64,000 nt of DNA from Straminergon stramineum. Its lineage: Eukaryota > Streptophyta > Bryopsida > Hypnales > Calliergonaceae. Each line of letters opens with the position of its first letter. Position 1 is the stretch's first letter. The stretch covers positions 32,910,547 through 32,974,546 of the forward strand of contig OY987263.1 in the NCBI GenBank assembly GCA_963920665.1, written 5' to 3'. The notes beneath the pieces are model-generated. The model saw only the letters and a program-made list of their open reading frames with translations. It ran no database searches and was not told the origin of the DNA. This document shows positions 37,561 through 51,922 of the stretch, one piece after another. Made by a program: the position numbers and the translations under genes.

Positions 37561-39250
37561 GTCTTTGGATGGTTTTTTATAGTCCTGCTGCTATATCTAG
37601 AATAGAGGGGAAAAATCAGCTTAGAAATGAATTTCACCCTAACAGCAATACAGATCTCCTTTCTCCTGGCATGAAAATGAAGATGAAAAACTTTGCAATT
37701 GATCCAATGGTCGTTAACAATGTATCCAAATTTTAATCCATTACTCGCTTTGGCAATGGGATCGAGGGAAGCGACTGTGTGAAGAAATTTACGTCAGGTC
37801 TGTACTCGCTGTAAAAAATATCTGGCTATTAAAAGAATTAGAAGCTCAGCTATTAAAATGTGTCTATAACCCATCCAGATATAATGATAAAACTCCCTCA
37901 CAATGTTATTGTTGCTGGCCAACTTGAGACTCAATCTTTTGATCGATTCACAAAAGCCAAGGATTACAATCATATACGACCTCTCGGTCTTGAAGCTCCT
38001 TTAAAATTTACAGCACAGAATGAGTTTGATATTTCTCAGTGCTATTAGCATTAATTCAATATAGGTAGCTGATATTGATAACTTTCATTGATTGAATGTC
38101 TATATGGGCCTATCCTTTTAAACCAAGCTTTGACACTAAAACTTGTCGCTCCAAAACCTCGTTTCCATTTGTAAGACCTCTTGAGTAGACTAAGACATAC
38201 CTTGGGACAGTTGCTTACAATAGACCAGCTTGCAATGAATCAGATTCCATCCAATTTCCACTCCAGGTACTCCCTCTGTCGATTTGAAGCTGATGCATGA
38301 ATTAACGAAGTCAGCGAAGTGCAATTGTGCATACTTCGGCATTCTCAACTGAAAATTTCCAATTTCATGAATGTCCCATTTCACAGCTATTTAAGTAGAA
38401 ACAAAAGCACAAGATTGAAGCCCTTCGACACTACTGAGCTTCAAATGTCTCCAAGAGTAAACACACTCAATCACGAATTAAAAAAGGGTCAAATTCAGAT
38501 ACAGAGCTCTACTTCATCTTCCTCGCATGCAGAACCTCATCAAAACAAACTCAGAGAAGCTAAATTATTTCTCCCAAACCCCGACCTGGAAATTTGAAAC
38601 AACATAAACATCACAAAAGGCCCAAAAAACACAATCCTACAGCAATTTCCAAGCTACCTCTGCTGCCACTACAAACCTCCAAATTGAACATTGGAATTGA
38701 CACAGCAATCACGGACAAGAGGACCAAAATTTGCAGTCCAAGCTATGGCAGTTTTGAAGCTACCTCACAAGACCACAGCTGCCACTGCAAAGCTCCTATG
38801 CTGCAAAACTCCCACCTGGACGTTGGATTTGACGCGGCAATCACGAAAACGGGGTCAAATTCGCAGCAGCAAATTTGCCGTCCAAGCTCTAGCTGACGGT
38901 TTGCCGCTTGCAAAGCTCCTGGTTTGCAACGAGGTTGCAAGACTGCAAGGCCCTCATGAGAAGTGGAGCAGTGGACGGCGGACTGAGATGTAAGTCAAGC
39001 ATGAGTAATTAATTTATGGTTGCATTAATGGAGGCTTGGGTAGGCCATCAAATTCTCGGGGAACGCCATTCAATAACTGTCACCAACTCAGTCACACACC
39101 ATGAACTCAACTTATGAACTACTCCCAGTTCACTGAATTAAGGTATGCACACCTACTAATTACAAATTTACCATTGAGCATAATTATTATTATTAAGCAT
39201 ATATTATTTTTAGTGGATCGTATTAGCCATTGGAAAAGGATTCGAACATA
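37561..39250 (-). promoter_or_regulatory. Upstream region of the EGF-protein gene, with internal duplications
   Basis: This lies upstream of the minus-strand start. It contains an imperfect direct duplication: 38685-38770 ('attggaattgacacagcaatcac', 'ttgcagtccaagct') matches 38820-38900 ('ttggatttgacgcggcaatcac', 'ttgccgtccaagct'). A weaker third piece lies at 38575-38660. The two overlapping ORFs here read through these repeats and look like artefacts. Confidence 0.4.
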
Positions 39251-42017
39251 TTTTAGAGTGCATTATTTGGACATTATATGAATAAGCTATGAATTTTTAA
39301 AGTATTGTCTCTAGGTGCACCTCTCTCATACATTAGACTCTGACTGATGTTTTGATTTTGTAAATTAGTCTCATAATTGCAATCATTTTTCCATTGGTTT
39401 TTGGTTTTATTTAAAAATGAATGTATGTGTTAAAAGAAAGTAAAAGAAGGAACATCGACTAGGCTCTTACTAAGTACTGCAAAGAGGTGACATAGACAAA
39501 AAAATTGTGGAGGCATATTTCAATTGGTAATTTGTTTGAGTGAATAGTCAGTCTATGCGCCAAAGCTTCAATAAACAATTCTTTGAAGCCAAATACCTTT
39601 GTCCAATTTTTCTTAATTTTCAAAGTTCAAGAATTTCAATACTAGTATCAACTCAAGTTGTTAAGAAAAGATGTAAGTTATAGTTTGCACCTATACCAAC
39701 AATTGTATAATTATATATTAATATTTAAATATTTGTATGTCCATATTTGTACAAATTTATATATCTTCATGCATTTGCATTCATACATGTGTACATATTG
39801 GTATCCGCATTTATAATTATAAATGTAAGCAATACTACAAATTACCTAATTAGACCCCTTCCTTTATTTTATCTCTCTCCCACACAGACCCAATTTTTGA
39901 GCAACTTATGTTTTGTATTTTTGAAGAAAGAGTGTGAATTGTCACTGCTTGAAACAAAGTCAAAACACTTTGAAGAAGAAAATTCCTATGTGATAAGCAT
40001 TTTGTATGTGTTGTTGGAGAGGCTCCAAGAATTTGGCCAAGGCTAATAATTTTAACTAAGCTTGTGTCCTATATTTTTGATTGCTACAATATAGATGCAA
40101 TTTCAAAAGAATTTTTCAATGAAATAATAGAATTTTTTTTATAGAAAACTTGTAGCCTTTTGGTTATCCCTAATCATTTTCAAGAAAATGGAAATATTTT
40201 ACCTAAAAAATAATGGTTGAATGATTGTGAGATTTTTTCAAACAAAAATTTAGCAACCTTTACCCACCCAAAAAATTTGGGCCCATAATTGTGAGATTCT
40301 TTCTACGAGCCAATACATCACAAAATTTAGAACTTGTAGTTTGTCAATAGTTATCATGTGGTTATTGTTGTTCCATGGGTTTGTAACAATGTGCTAAATT
40401 GCATATTGACGTGTGAACCCATGAAACAACAATAACCACATGATAACTACTAACAAACCGCAAGTTCTAAACTTTGTGATGTAATGCTCATTTGAATGGA
40501 AATAAGCTACCATTACACTGACAACCAATGCAAATGGGGGGTTGGGGTGAACTTTGTTGGTAGTTGAGATATGTGCATTTGCTTACTATTAAAGGTTTGA
40601 CAACTTTAAATTATTTAGGCTTCATTTATTTACTCTAGAAAAATTTAAACTTGTTTGTTAATGTTATGACATTGTGTTTGACCCTCGTGCATTTTCACTA
40701 TGTTTCCATCCCAAGTTTTGCATATGAAAAATGGTATCAATAGACAACGAATTATTGAAAAAATGACCTTCTAAATTTAGATCAAAATTTATGAGAGAGT
40801 GCACACCTCCAAGAAATTTTTATTAGTCGTAGAAAAGATGAATGTAATTTTCTTTGATACATCCCTTTGGGTTTTTTGTAGAATCATGGATTTTTGAAAT
40901 TTAAAGGGCATGGATAATTGAAAGTGTCTCCATATTGAAATGTTCACTATTTTCATATTAAAAACTCAAATGTATATCCTTGTATTAGAGAATGCTTTAG
41001 AGTAAGAAATTTTTTATTACACACCATTATATTGTTGCAAGTTAGAAAAATGAAAACATTTTTTAACATTGAAATATGTATTTCTATGAAAAATATCATA
41101 AACAATTAGCAATGTTTAACCCTTGGTTCACAATTAACTATCCTTGAACTCCCCTCAAGCATTTTTCCAATGAATGTAAAATTCAATCCAAACTATTGTT
41201 CTCATGTGATAATTGATAAATTGCTTAAAGATTACATAACCCTTCCACCCTCCCCCCCCCCCCCAAAAGGACTACGTGTCCAAATTTCAAACAATGGATG
41301 TGGACAAACACATCCCAAGCACACAAAAAGTGCATTTCTTCATCTATCAATTCTTTTGAAGATTCTTGCATTAGTTCTTTTACATTTGTATGGTATACAT
41401 TATGAAGATTTTTCTTTGCATATATTCTATAATTCAAAAGATATTAGGAGGTCTACTCTCAAAAAAAAAAAATTTCTAGTTCAAAAAGCATCTCCTTCAA
41501 AATTGACTTGAATCATAAAATGAAAATGAAAATCTTCAAAAATCACTAGGATTAGAGTTTAACAATTTGGATTAGTTGGAAGTTGTTTTTGTAAAAGTAA
41601 AAAGAAAAATATTCAATCTACAATTGATTTTAGAAGGAATTTTTAATTTTTGACTACAAATATTATTGAAAAATATTGGTTTGGTGTACTATACTATATA
41701 TTGAAATCGAGTTGCTTCTCACTAATTTCTCAGCATTTTACACTATATAAATATTTACTATTACTATACAAGAATTTACTACTCTTGACTTAGATATTTG
41801 TTGTAATCAGGGCTCATGAACCTCTTTGGGTTGAGATGAAAATATTTGTACTAGAAATATTTGTTGACTTTGATGGCTTGTAAAGTAATTTTCATGGGGT
41901 AAGGCAACCTAATTATTCAAGTAACATTATTTCACTATTCTATGTTGTGTAGATGATCTACTCATGGCATAAGTGAATCATATTTTACAACTATTGTTGT
42001 AGAGTCATCATTCAGTC
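39251..42017. other. Repeat-rich AT spacer
   Basis: It includes a member of the dispersed 'ttggacat.atatgaata' repeat (39258-39310), an inverted-repeat element (40310-40487) and a poly-C run near 41250-41264. ORFs at 39747-40046 and 41170-41511 are low-complexity. No gene is supported. Confidence 0.45.
40310..40487. mobile_element. Small hairpin element
   Basis: Left arm (about 40310-40382) and right arm (about 40412-40487) are inverted copies. Shared strings include 'atcatgtggttattgttgtt' against 'aacaacaataaccacatgat', and 'agaacttg(t/c)(a/g)gtttgt'. The loop is about 30 bp. A diverged third copy lies at 46486-46560 ('tttagaacctatgg', 'aattatcatgtcggta'). Confidence 0.7.
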
Positions 42018-43415
42018 AATTCTTCTTCTAAATTGCATTTTATAAGGTAACTACACCCCAAAAGTGAAATCTTTCTAAAACCGACCTTTTCAGATTTTTG
42101 CCTAAAATGTACTCCCACTATTCATGAGAGTCTAGGGTCAGGTTTAGAAACACCTATTTTCAGCACTTTGTAAATTCATAGTTTATTCATGCACTGTCCA
42201 AAAAATGCATTCAAAGAGAATCTAGAATCCTCTTACAACTACCAACAAGACCCCGCAAGAAGTTTTCTAATATGATAATGGGAACTACGATGGATTGCTT
42301 CTTCGGACGCTTTTGGGTACAGTTACCTGAATAACTTACATCTTCATAGTTTTGGAAACTGTCTGCACTAACCTACCCCTTCAGTTGGTCCTTTCCGAGT
42401 TTCACCAACAGACCAACTGCACATTTGAGGTCCTGTTGTACAGTACTTCCAATTCCTGAGCAAATCATCTTTCCTGGCTTCTGAATCTGTGCACCACTGG
42501 CACCGTGTGCTCAGACGTACACCGACCTGAGTGCCCGCTGTTTTCCTGGAAGCTAACTTGGCAGGACTTGGTCGGTTTTCCACTCACTGCTCACGCGTCC
42601 GATGGAGTTGGTGAGGCAGGTAAGCACTGGCCACTTGGCCAGTCGCGCGTTGTTAAGTTAAATAACTTCAATTCTGTGCCTCTGTCCTACGAGATGCGCA
42701 TTCACACATTCAATGCGTGTGAGTGATTCACAGACCCAACGTAACGTTCAGTTTATGACTGTCAGCTTCTGTGCATGCGCAGCTCGATTTTGATTTTGAT
42801 TTTGAAACAAATGAAACGCGCGAATGATCGAATTTCAATGCAAAGGAGCAAAATATATACAAACAAGGCAGTCACAAGTCGTGTAAGGTAACATTATTAG
42901 CTCTACTTGTATTTGTACTGACGACACATGCAGCAAGTGTGTCCTGCCGCTCTGATCGACTTTGACAAGAGACGGCGCTCGCACTCTTCGGTAGGATCGG
43001 AGTTTGTCTTGTGCGGGTAAGTTACACATTGTGTTGTAGGTGCTCTTACGAGGGTGTGCAGGAGTAAGTTGTGATTGATCATGAGAATTGGTAGGTTTAA
43101 GGTAACTACACTTACAATCACACAAATAAACTAAATTCAACATGGTTTCCATTATTGTATTGAACTTTTTTTTGTGGGTTTTTGTTGATAGTCTAAAGGG
43201 GATTTTAGATTTTCTTATCTAGAATGCATTTTATGGACACCGTATGAATAAATTATGAATTTTCAAAGTGTTTGAAAATTGGAGTTTTTTAAACCCTTCA
43301 ATAGACTTAGTCTTATGAATAGTGGGAATACATTGTAGGCAAGAATATGTAGTGGTTGATTTTAGAAAGTAGTCGAAATTAGGTGTAGTTACCTTGGTGC
43401 ATAACAAGCTATCAT
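42018..43415. mobile_element. Element with ~200-bp terminal inverted repeats around a GC-richer core (MULE-like candidate)
   Basis: The left repeat (about 42018-42215) and right repeat (about 43205-43415) are inverted copies. Shared strings are the outer 'aaggtaactacacc', 'tcatgaatagtggga', the 'tttggaca..gtatgaataaa.tatgaattt' block and the inner 'tctagaatgcattt'. The enclosed 42300-43150 is richer in GC than its surroundings and has coding-like scraps on both strands (for example a minus ORF with KDDLLRNWKYCTTGPQMCSW). Long terminal repeats enclosing gene-like fragments recall Pack-MULEs. No transposase or clear 9-bp target duplication is seen. Confidence 0.5.
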
Positions 43416-46400
43416 CAATGTGAAAACATGTGACAAAAACATTCAACTTAAAATTATTTTAGCTGGAACACAAGTCAAGTATAAGTAATCAAGAGGAGTT
43501 AGTAAACATTTTTTGGACTAATTTTTTGGGTAAGTTATTCGTTAAAAAAGAAATGGAAACAAAGAACCTTATGAAGTATTTCCAGTTAAAACCCTAACTG
43601 CCTACATGACCACATATGGTCAATCTGAAATTTCAGGCCCATTTCTGTGTTGGTAGTTAAATTCCTGTGACTGGTTTAAAAGAAATTTGGGTAGTTTTGA
43701 GCGTTAACTATAGAAAACTTTCATTTTTCATTGAGAAAAGTACATATTCAATTGTTGAGAGGTCTTCAAAGGCATATGTATACTAGAGGTGGATTGTAAA
43801 GCTTGCTAATTTTACTTCATTTCCCGGCTTTATGCAAAGCTTGGCAATTTCATTTGATTTGAGATCTAAGAAATTGTACTTATCCATTTGCTTTGAGAAT
43901 GGTCCCAATGAAAGGTTTAAAGTCTTTTCATGATTTTCACCATTGAAAATTTCAACATGCAAGTGTTTATTTGAAGCTATTTGCAATTTCCACTTAAAAA
44001 CAAAATTTGCATTTCAACAATTGCAAGGTGGATTGTGTAATGAGTTTGATGTTTTTTTCATGTGAAATTAAGTTTTTTGGAAGTGCATTTTAGTGTGCTA
44101 GCACTCTTTGAAGTTGTTCATGTAACCTCCAATCCCCAAAGACATTTATATGCAAATTTTGGAAACATTGTGGATAAAGACAATATGCAAAAAATAGAAA
44201 ATTTACATTTTCCTTGGTATAATATCACAACTCCTAGGAAATTTCACACTCAAAATTAGTGTGTATATTAATAAACAAGCTCTATTAACATCTATATGGT
44301 TAGATTTGGAAAAAAACCACAATTTACTTCATTGAGGATAACTACAAGAAAATGCTCTTTTTTCATAGTCAAAACACACTTGGAAAGGCTTAGGCACTTA
44401 GGGGTTAATTTGCAAGTGAATCACGTATTTTTCTAAAATGAAAAATATATTTGATGATAGTTACTATGAGGAACTATTATAATTTTTATGTGATCTTATG
44501 GGCAATAAAAAAGAGATGCCATATTCTCTTAGCATGCATTTTTTGGACATTGTATGAATGAACTACGAATTTTCAAAGGACTTCATTTGAGATGTACATT
44601 TAAAATTGAATTTGGAACAAATAATATGATGTATTGGATTTTTCCTTTTAGTTAAAATTAAAGGTATTATTTCATGATTTGAAAAAATTATGAAAGATGA
44701 TTTATTTCCAAATTTGCTATTTATTGTGAATTAAAAATTCAAAGAACTTTTTGCACAATTCATGCTATGGTAGAACCTAATCACAAGTCTATTATTCAAA
44801 TAGACCTTTTTGAAATACTTTTGAATTCAAAGAGTCATCTCAAAAGCACTTGGGCTTGGTTTCTTAGTTGATGTCAAATGATGTCATAGTGAAGATGTAG
44901 GTTTTATTTTCTATGTGTGCTTAATTAAGTCCTTGACTTATTATGAGGTTTCTTCCAATTGCATTTCCATCTCCCTTTATTCAAAATATGTGGACAAGTG
45001 TAGATAAGAATGCAATTGGGAAAGGTGTTGAATTTGCTTCCAAGTCATGGCTATTTTAAACTATTATTCAATTTCGATTTTGTACCATATGGACTGGAGC
45101 ATGGGGCACTAACTAATATTCAAATATAAAAACTTAGTAAAACACTATAAACAATGTATTCTAAAAAGTCCAATTCTCCACTTTTCTTTGCACTGCCACT
45201 AACAAACAATTGAAGATTTTTAAATTTTTAAATGTTGAAAGTTTGAAATTTTAAAACCTATGAATATGTGTTAATTGTAAGTTTTGAAACTTGTAATTTT
45301 CTAATTTATAGATTTGCAATTTTTTGCCTAAATGTGTAAATTGATGGATTTATAATTTTAGTTTTTTGGTATTATATATATCTTTTAATTTTTATTCATT
45401 GTATTTGAAATCTAAAAATGTAGAAAAATTTAAAATAGAAATTCATTATAGTATAGAAAAGGAGGATCAAAATGAACTTTAAATGAATGCATTTTAGATG
45501 AAGGAATTGGGTATAAAGGCCTCAGGACATATTGCATTGTGGACAAAAGGAAACTCAAATAAGATTAAAAAAAGATTTGAAAATATTATATATAAAATGT
45601 ATAAAGTATACGAGGGATTTTTTTATTGCCATTTAATGTGAAGAAGGATGAGTTCACAATCAGAGCTATTTAAGGTAAGTATACCCATTGAGGCCCCTTT
45701 TATCACTTCACATATTGAAATGAATCCATTTAACAATTTTTTGTTGCAATAGATAGAATCTTCCATTGAGTTGGAAATGTTGGAGAATATTTCTAGAAAT
45801 GATGGTGTTGTGTATCAAATGAGATCATGCATGTCCTTGTGCTTTTCATAGACTAGGTAATGTGAAAGTAGAGTCTCAATGTAAGAATAAATAAATTTGC
45901 TAAGTCAAAGTGGTCCAAGGGATGTTCTTTCTCATCACGATACTCCACTATTGTGTTAGAGGACATGATCTTATATAGTAGTTGAATGATTGGAACTTGA
46001 CTACCCATGCTTAATCAACTCAAGGTTAAAATAGACATTTTTTCTAAAGATGCTAAAGGAAATCTTGCCATCTAATGAAAGATTGTGATTTGTATTCAAA
46101 TGGGGCCTATTGAGTTATGTTTTCATTGTTTTCTTCCAAGTGTTCCATCTTTGTTGTAGCTCGTGTTTTCCTTTGCATAAATTTGCATATTTAGATTGAC
46201 CAATCATCCCTTATTCCTTCATATGCATTCTATGTATATTCAATTGTGCATGATGGTAAAATCAATCGGTCTTTGACAAAGCGTACTACATCTGTTCATC
46301 AAACTTACACATTCTTTCTATTGACTATTTGTTAATCAAATGCCCCCTATTTTGTTCCTTATTCTGTACTTGTCCACAAATACGAATCGAATTTCCAAAG

Positions 46401-47221
46401 CAACCAAGATAGAAACCAAAAGCTACTCCTTTTCATAGCTCTTGCAAATTAGTGGCTTTGCTCTAGCATCCTTTGGCTTCATCACAAAGTTTAGAACCTA
46501 TGGATGGTCAACAATTATCATGTCGGTACTGTTGTTTCATAGGGTGCACACGTTAATTTACAATTTATCACATCATTACGATGCACATGATTACTACATC
46601 AGTTTGACACTATTTTATAATTAGTACTAACTATATGGCTTCAATACGGTAATCAAATGAACAAAAAAGACACAAATTATACATGTAAAATAGTTATCAT
46701 TGTTGTGCATTTTAGGTGAGTTTCAATACATGAAAAATCCATGACAATAATGTCATTGCTCTTTGTATTGTAATACCTTTTATTGGTGTAGTTATTAAGA
46801 TATAAACTAAAATTGATTTGAGTGTATATTAATCTAGTACTTGCATTTTGTAAATTGAAACATTCACTACTATAGCTTCAAAATGAACTACAAAAACAAT
46901 AAACATGACCACCTACTCCATAGTTATTATAGGCTATACATTTTTAGCTGGAGATGAATCCATTAGCAAGACACTAAGAAACTTGATCGCATAGTTAAGG
47001 AATCACTTCATTGGCCCCAACATATAGGTTGAATTGAATAGTCTATAGGCCACCAAGTAACTTGATGACGTATTGAAAGAATCACTTCACTGGCACTTGG
47101 TGGGAATGGAGGGTGGAGAGTGCCTTTTTATACTAAAATCCATTGTCCGTCATGAACATTCAAAGGATATGGGATAACTTGAAGATGAGAGCTCAACTAC
47201 TCATTGCCAACTGAAACGTAG
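43416..47221. other. AT-rich spacer
   Basis: No gene is supported. A partial copy of the dispersed repeat ('gcattttttggacattgtatgaatgaact') lies at 44535-44580, and a copy of the 40.3-kb hairpin arm at 46486-46560. Confidence 0.45.
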
Positions 47222-47596
47222 AAATTGTATTGAAAGTTGAAGTTCAAACCTCATTTAAGCACAATAGAATAATTTTTTTCAGAACATTTTGGATGAAGAA
47301 AAGTTGATAAATCAAGCTAGCTTTAATCTCCAAAAAATATTTTGAGATTTAAAGCCTCCAAGAAAAATTTATGGACAAAATTAAGAGAAAATGTTTGAAA
47401 ATGTCCAAAAAATGTCACTTCTAACTCATCTATTCATTTTTTTCATAAATTTTTCTTGGAGGCTTTAAATCTCAAAAGCTTTTTTGGAGATTAAAGCTAG
47501 CTTGATTTACCGACTTCTCTTTGTTCAATATGTTTTGAAAACAATTATTCTACTATGCATAAATGAAGTTTGAATTTCTACTTTCAACACAATTCT
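47222..47596. mobile_element. Inverted-repeat (hairpin) element
   Basis: The left arm 47222-47373 and right arm 47444-47596 are inverted copies. Shared strings are 'aatcaagctagctttaatct', 'gagatttaaagcctccaaga' and 'agtagaa' next to 'ttcaaac.tcattta'. The loop is about 70 bp. There is no ORF; it is MITE-like. Confidence 0.75.
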
Positions 47597-49980
47597 TGTT
47601 TTTCAATTGACTTCATACTAAAGTTGCGAAAGATAAAAAAAAATATAATGTTAATGCAATAACTATGCATTGACATGATGTTGTGTGATTATTGCACGAG
47701 CTTGATATGTCTTAAATAAGCACTAATGTTGCATGAAGTAAATCACCCATCATTAAACCACTGAAATTAGACATTTTCAATCATGCATAGTTATTGTGTA
47801 ACTTTAACACTTCAAAGTCAAATATGAATGACATGCCTAAACCGCATTGTAATTATGAATGTCAATATCATGTTGAAACCATGTTTCCAAATGAATGAAT
47901 GTGACATAAAAGTAGTGCCCGATGATAAACATAAGATTACAATTGACAATTCATGACAAACGAACTTTGTGATGTTGTCTAGTTTGATGTATACATTGCA
48001 GATGCTCTCACTAAATTAGCGACCAAGTTCAACATTTTGGACACAAAGTTTGTCATAAGGAAGACAATAAGTTGTATTAAGAGAACTTTTCTAAGAAATG
48101 AAATACTTGAACAACTTGAGTAGTTTAATTGCATACCATATATGACCTTTGTTGTAAGCCTAATTATATTGTCTTGCTACTAAGAATTAAGAGTGCCTTT
48201 TGCAAGAGATGAAGTTTGGTTGGTGACGGCGAACTAGATAATTGCAAAGCAAGCCAAGTTATCAAAACTAATCACTAGTTAGGACCTACCAGGTCACAAG
48301 TGGCAATGTACCTCCAATTATTTTTTATGACTTGACATGCTTTGCAATTACCAAATATAATCTCAATGCAAGGGAGTTGAGCCGTTGGACTTCTTTGATT
48401 GCTCAAGATTTTACTATTAACTAATAGCAAGATTGTTCTCATCAATACACATAATTGTTGTACCAACCCAAATTTTGGAAGAAGTTACTAAAAGGAGTAT
48501 TTGACCTTGCACTCCTAGTTTGTAATGGACATTGTATTCATCACTATTTCACAAATTGTGAGTGATTTTGATTGACTAAATTGAAAGAGCTGAAAGTCAA
48601 CATAGAAAGAATCAAGAGGATGATAATTCATTTTGTAAAAAGACTAGAGTTGTGTGTTTCTCAACGTTTGACAAGAGGTGGACATGGTTGGAACAATGGT
48701 GTTGTGAGAGAAGAGGTGGTAGCTCAAAAAATTGTAGAAGGATGATCTTTGAATCTTTAAATTTCGGTAGGTGCCCCTTCTACTGATGTTGAGGTTGTTC
48801 TTCTATGCTTTAGCTTCATGAATATGTGCAAAATGCTCTAAGTGAAAACTTCCAAATTGATCTATTCAACATGGGAATAGATTTTTCTACCCTATGTCTA
48901 TGTGTAGTTGACTCATTGGAAGATTACAAATTTGATTAGATATTATCAAACTTTGGTTCTACTGGTGACTAGCTTGGATGAGTGTGTCACTACAATTTCA
49001 AAGAGTGGAGTAGTCTTGATTCTTATGTACATTCCAATTTTCCTTGCTAGCGATGAGAGTTTTGTTGATATAGTTCCTTCTTTACCAACAAATTAGAATA
49101 ATGCTTGTCTAATACAAGTTGTTTGAGTGACAACCCTTCATCTCTAATGGGATTCATTTTATCACCAACAAGCGGTAAGAAACTAGGTTTATTTTTACTT
49201 TTAGAAATATGAACCAATGAGAGTGCAAAGCATTCAAATTAGTAATAGATATTCAACTATCAAAGTAGACACATGGGCAAAAAATAATTTTAATTAGTGT
49301 AGAATAGCTTGTAGGTAATTAACAATAGTGATGTTATAGAAACATTCTCTACCTTCGAAGCACACATGCTAGAAGGATCCAAGAAAGTTGGCTCTCATTT
49401 CCTAGCATTGATTCATGATACTAGATCAATTGCTTGGTATAAAAAGGGAATCCATCTAGGTGAGCGTACAATCAAAAGGTGGATTAGGGGCATGGTGATT
49501 GATTCAAGAATAGAAAGGGATTTCAATGACACACATGTCAATTGTTCAAGTTCTAAGAGACATCATCTTAAGAGTTATCAATCACCATAATGACAAAACT
49601 CTTCTAATGTACGATTAGAGTATTTCTGTAAAGCAAAAGGCGGAATAAGCTCTAAATTGTCAACCATATAAAACTACTATAAGAGCAACTTTGAGTTTCA
49701 ATCATCACTACTAGAAAGAGATGTAGGGTTGGCATCACAAACAATTTTTTTTAAACAAGTGAAATGAATTTTGTTGCAAAGAGGTGTGAGTGCCAAATTA
49801 CCCACCCTTGGTAATTAGCGAACACAACCAAGTTCTGGATTTCGGCCAAGTGACTCCTACCTTTGGGTGTCTAAGCGTGGTCCATTGTGCCTTTCAAGCA
49901 ATGGATATTTTTACTAAGTGCCTAAGTGACCCCAAATTGCAAGATTTGCTTAAACTACTTCCAATGTTTTGGTTGATTGG
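47597..49980. other. AT-rich spacer, possible retroelement remnants
   Basis: Scraps such as a minus-strand peptide with FGNCKACQVIKNNWRYIATC (48275-48466) and a plus-strand 'VYIADALTKLATKF' (near 47990) recall decayed copia-type polyprotein segments. They are far too short and broken to annotate. Confidence 0.3.
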
Positions 49981-51239
49981 AGGATGGCTTGTTGTGTGAT
50001 CTGGATGGAACCTACATCGGGGCAGAAATAAGTTAGGAAACCCCTAGTTCATCTTATGCCATTTCTAAAAAAATAAAACTCGACCCTATCCGACCTTCCT
50101 AGCCAAAGTTAGAGGTGGACGAAGTTTGACCGCTACTTAGTTCCTCAAACTTCATCCATCAATTTCTCCTAGTTCTCTAATTCAGAAAGATCCGAAATTT
50201 TTAGGGATGATTCACAAGGGTTGATCCTATCCAGATTTGGAGTTGGGCCTTGATCGGGAATTCCTATGAAACTTTCATCCAAGCCTCACCTAAACTTCAT
50301 CCGCTAATTTCTCCTGATCTATAATTCGGAATTAACTTCTCTCTTCGGGCCTGGACCCTAGTTGGTGGTCTCCTTCTACCCTATTTAATTCTTTGTCGAA
50401 TCTGGGGGTTAGCTATTCTTCATCTGATCTGGCCCTAATCTTTATCTGGCGATAACTTTCTCAAATTAGGCCCGATTTGGGCGTGCCTTAGGGTTTTGAA
50501 AAGCTACAACCTTCCTCTTTAAGTTTATGTCCCTGGAAATGATCTGACCTACAGTCCTCAGGGTTTGACCTAGGGGTAGGCCTTCACCTAAATCACTAGT
50601 CTCTAATTAGGGACCTAGGGAAAGGTTGGAAAGGATTAACTCATATCTCGGAACTTGAGTTGTTGATCTCACCTACCGGAAGCTCTCCCTCCTCCGCCAT
50701 GAACTCTCAAGCCGTGAGACAACGAACCACCGTTCTAATCATAAAATAAATTGGTACAAGAGTTTATTCATTGGCCTTACCTTATTTCTTTTCTTTGTTC
50801 TTCTTTTACTTCCCCACAATTCTCCCTATGTACTATGGTGGCCCAACTAACCCCCGCTCCTACCTACTAAGCCAATCTCAAGGACCTGTCATACCATCCT
50901 CCAAGATTGAGCTACTTCTTACGTCTTACGTCTTACATCCTCTACTTACGTATTACACTTAATCTCGTGGTGATCACCTAATTCTAATCTAAGGGCTTAA
51001 GTAAGCCTCGAGGATTTCACCTCCTATTTTATCTACTTCCACTCCTAACTTTCAAATTGTCCTCCCTCTTGTCATACTCTCATTCTTTTGTCTATTTGCT
51101 CGTTGCTTTGGTGATGGTTTACGGGAGACGGGGAGTTGGATTCTTCACCCCAACGGTTTGTTTAGTGTGGTTGGATGTATCGTGTTGGCTTCCTCTTCTC
51201 TTCCCACTTTAGTTACTGGACCACCTTTTCCTTTTCTTC

Positions 51240-51545
51240 CACCCTAGATAGTCCCCTTCTTTCCTTCAGTCTTGGACAACAACCTTTTCCCCTCAATCCT
51301 GGACAACAACCGTCCCCCCTCGTATCGAAAGCCCTCAAACTTGACTCCCTAGTGCTGAACCCCCAGAGTCGACTCCTTGTACCAAAACCCCAAACCTGAC
51401 TCCCTGTACCGAAACCCCAGAATCCGACCCCTCTTGTTGGAACCCCAAGCCCGACTCCCCTGTCGGACCCCAAACTTGACTCCATGCATTGAAACCTCAA
51501 GCCTGACTCCCATGTTGGAATCCCAGAGCTCGACCCCTTGTCGGT
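51240..51545. repeat. Degenerate tandem repeat, ~30-37-bp units
   Basis: Units follow the pattern 'gactccctgtaccgaaaccc' plus 'caa(a/g)cc(t/c)', repeated about eight times with substitutions (ctccttgtaccaaaacccca, ccctcttgttggaacccca, tcccatgttggaatccca). The front part has two copies of 'cctggacaacaacc'-type sequence. Confidence 0.65.
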
Positions 51546-51922
51546 AGTTGCTAGTACCTGACCCTAATCCATCGACACTCGGCCAACGATATCCGACCTT
51601 AGTCTTCCAGGTATCAGGGAGCTGATGGGCTGGGGAGTTGGGGTTTGGTCTGATGTTGGTTGCTAGACTGGCTTCTTTTTTTGCTGATTTTTGCGAAATC
51701 TAAGGGGTCTTGGAGCATGCCATATCTATGGTTTATGGATGGTATGCTAGGTTAGTGGAACGGTGACCTCACTCAACTTCTCCCTAATTACTCCTCATAC
51801 TCAACCTTGATCTCTACTCCTACTTTTGGGGGTCTAAACCTTGGTTTGTTCCCAGCATGTTTTGGGAACTAAACCTTGTGGAGAAAGGGACCATGTAATC
51901 TCACGGTTCTCCCGTGAGGTGG

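Noticed and set aside
47990..48120. Copia-like 'ADALTK' peptide
   Set aside because: A motif of a few residues in a broken frame, with no neighbouring RT or RNase H sequence.
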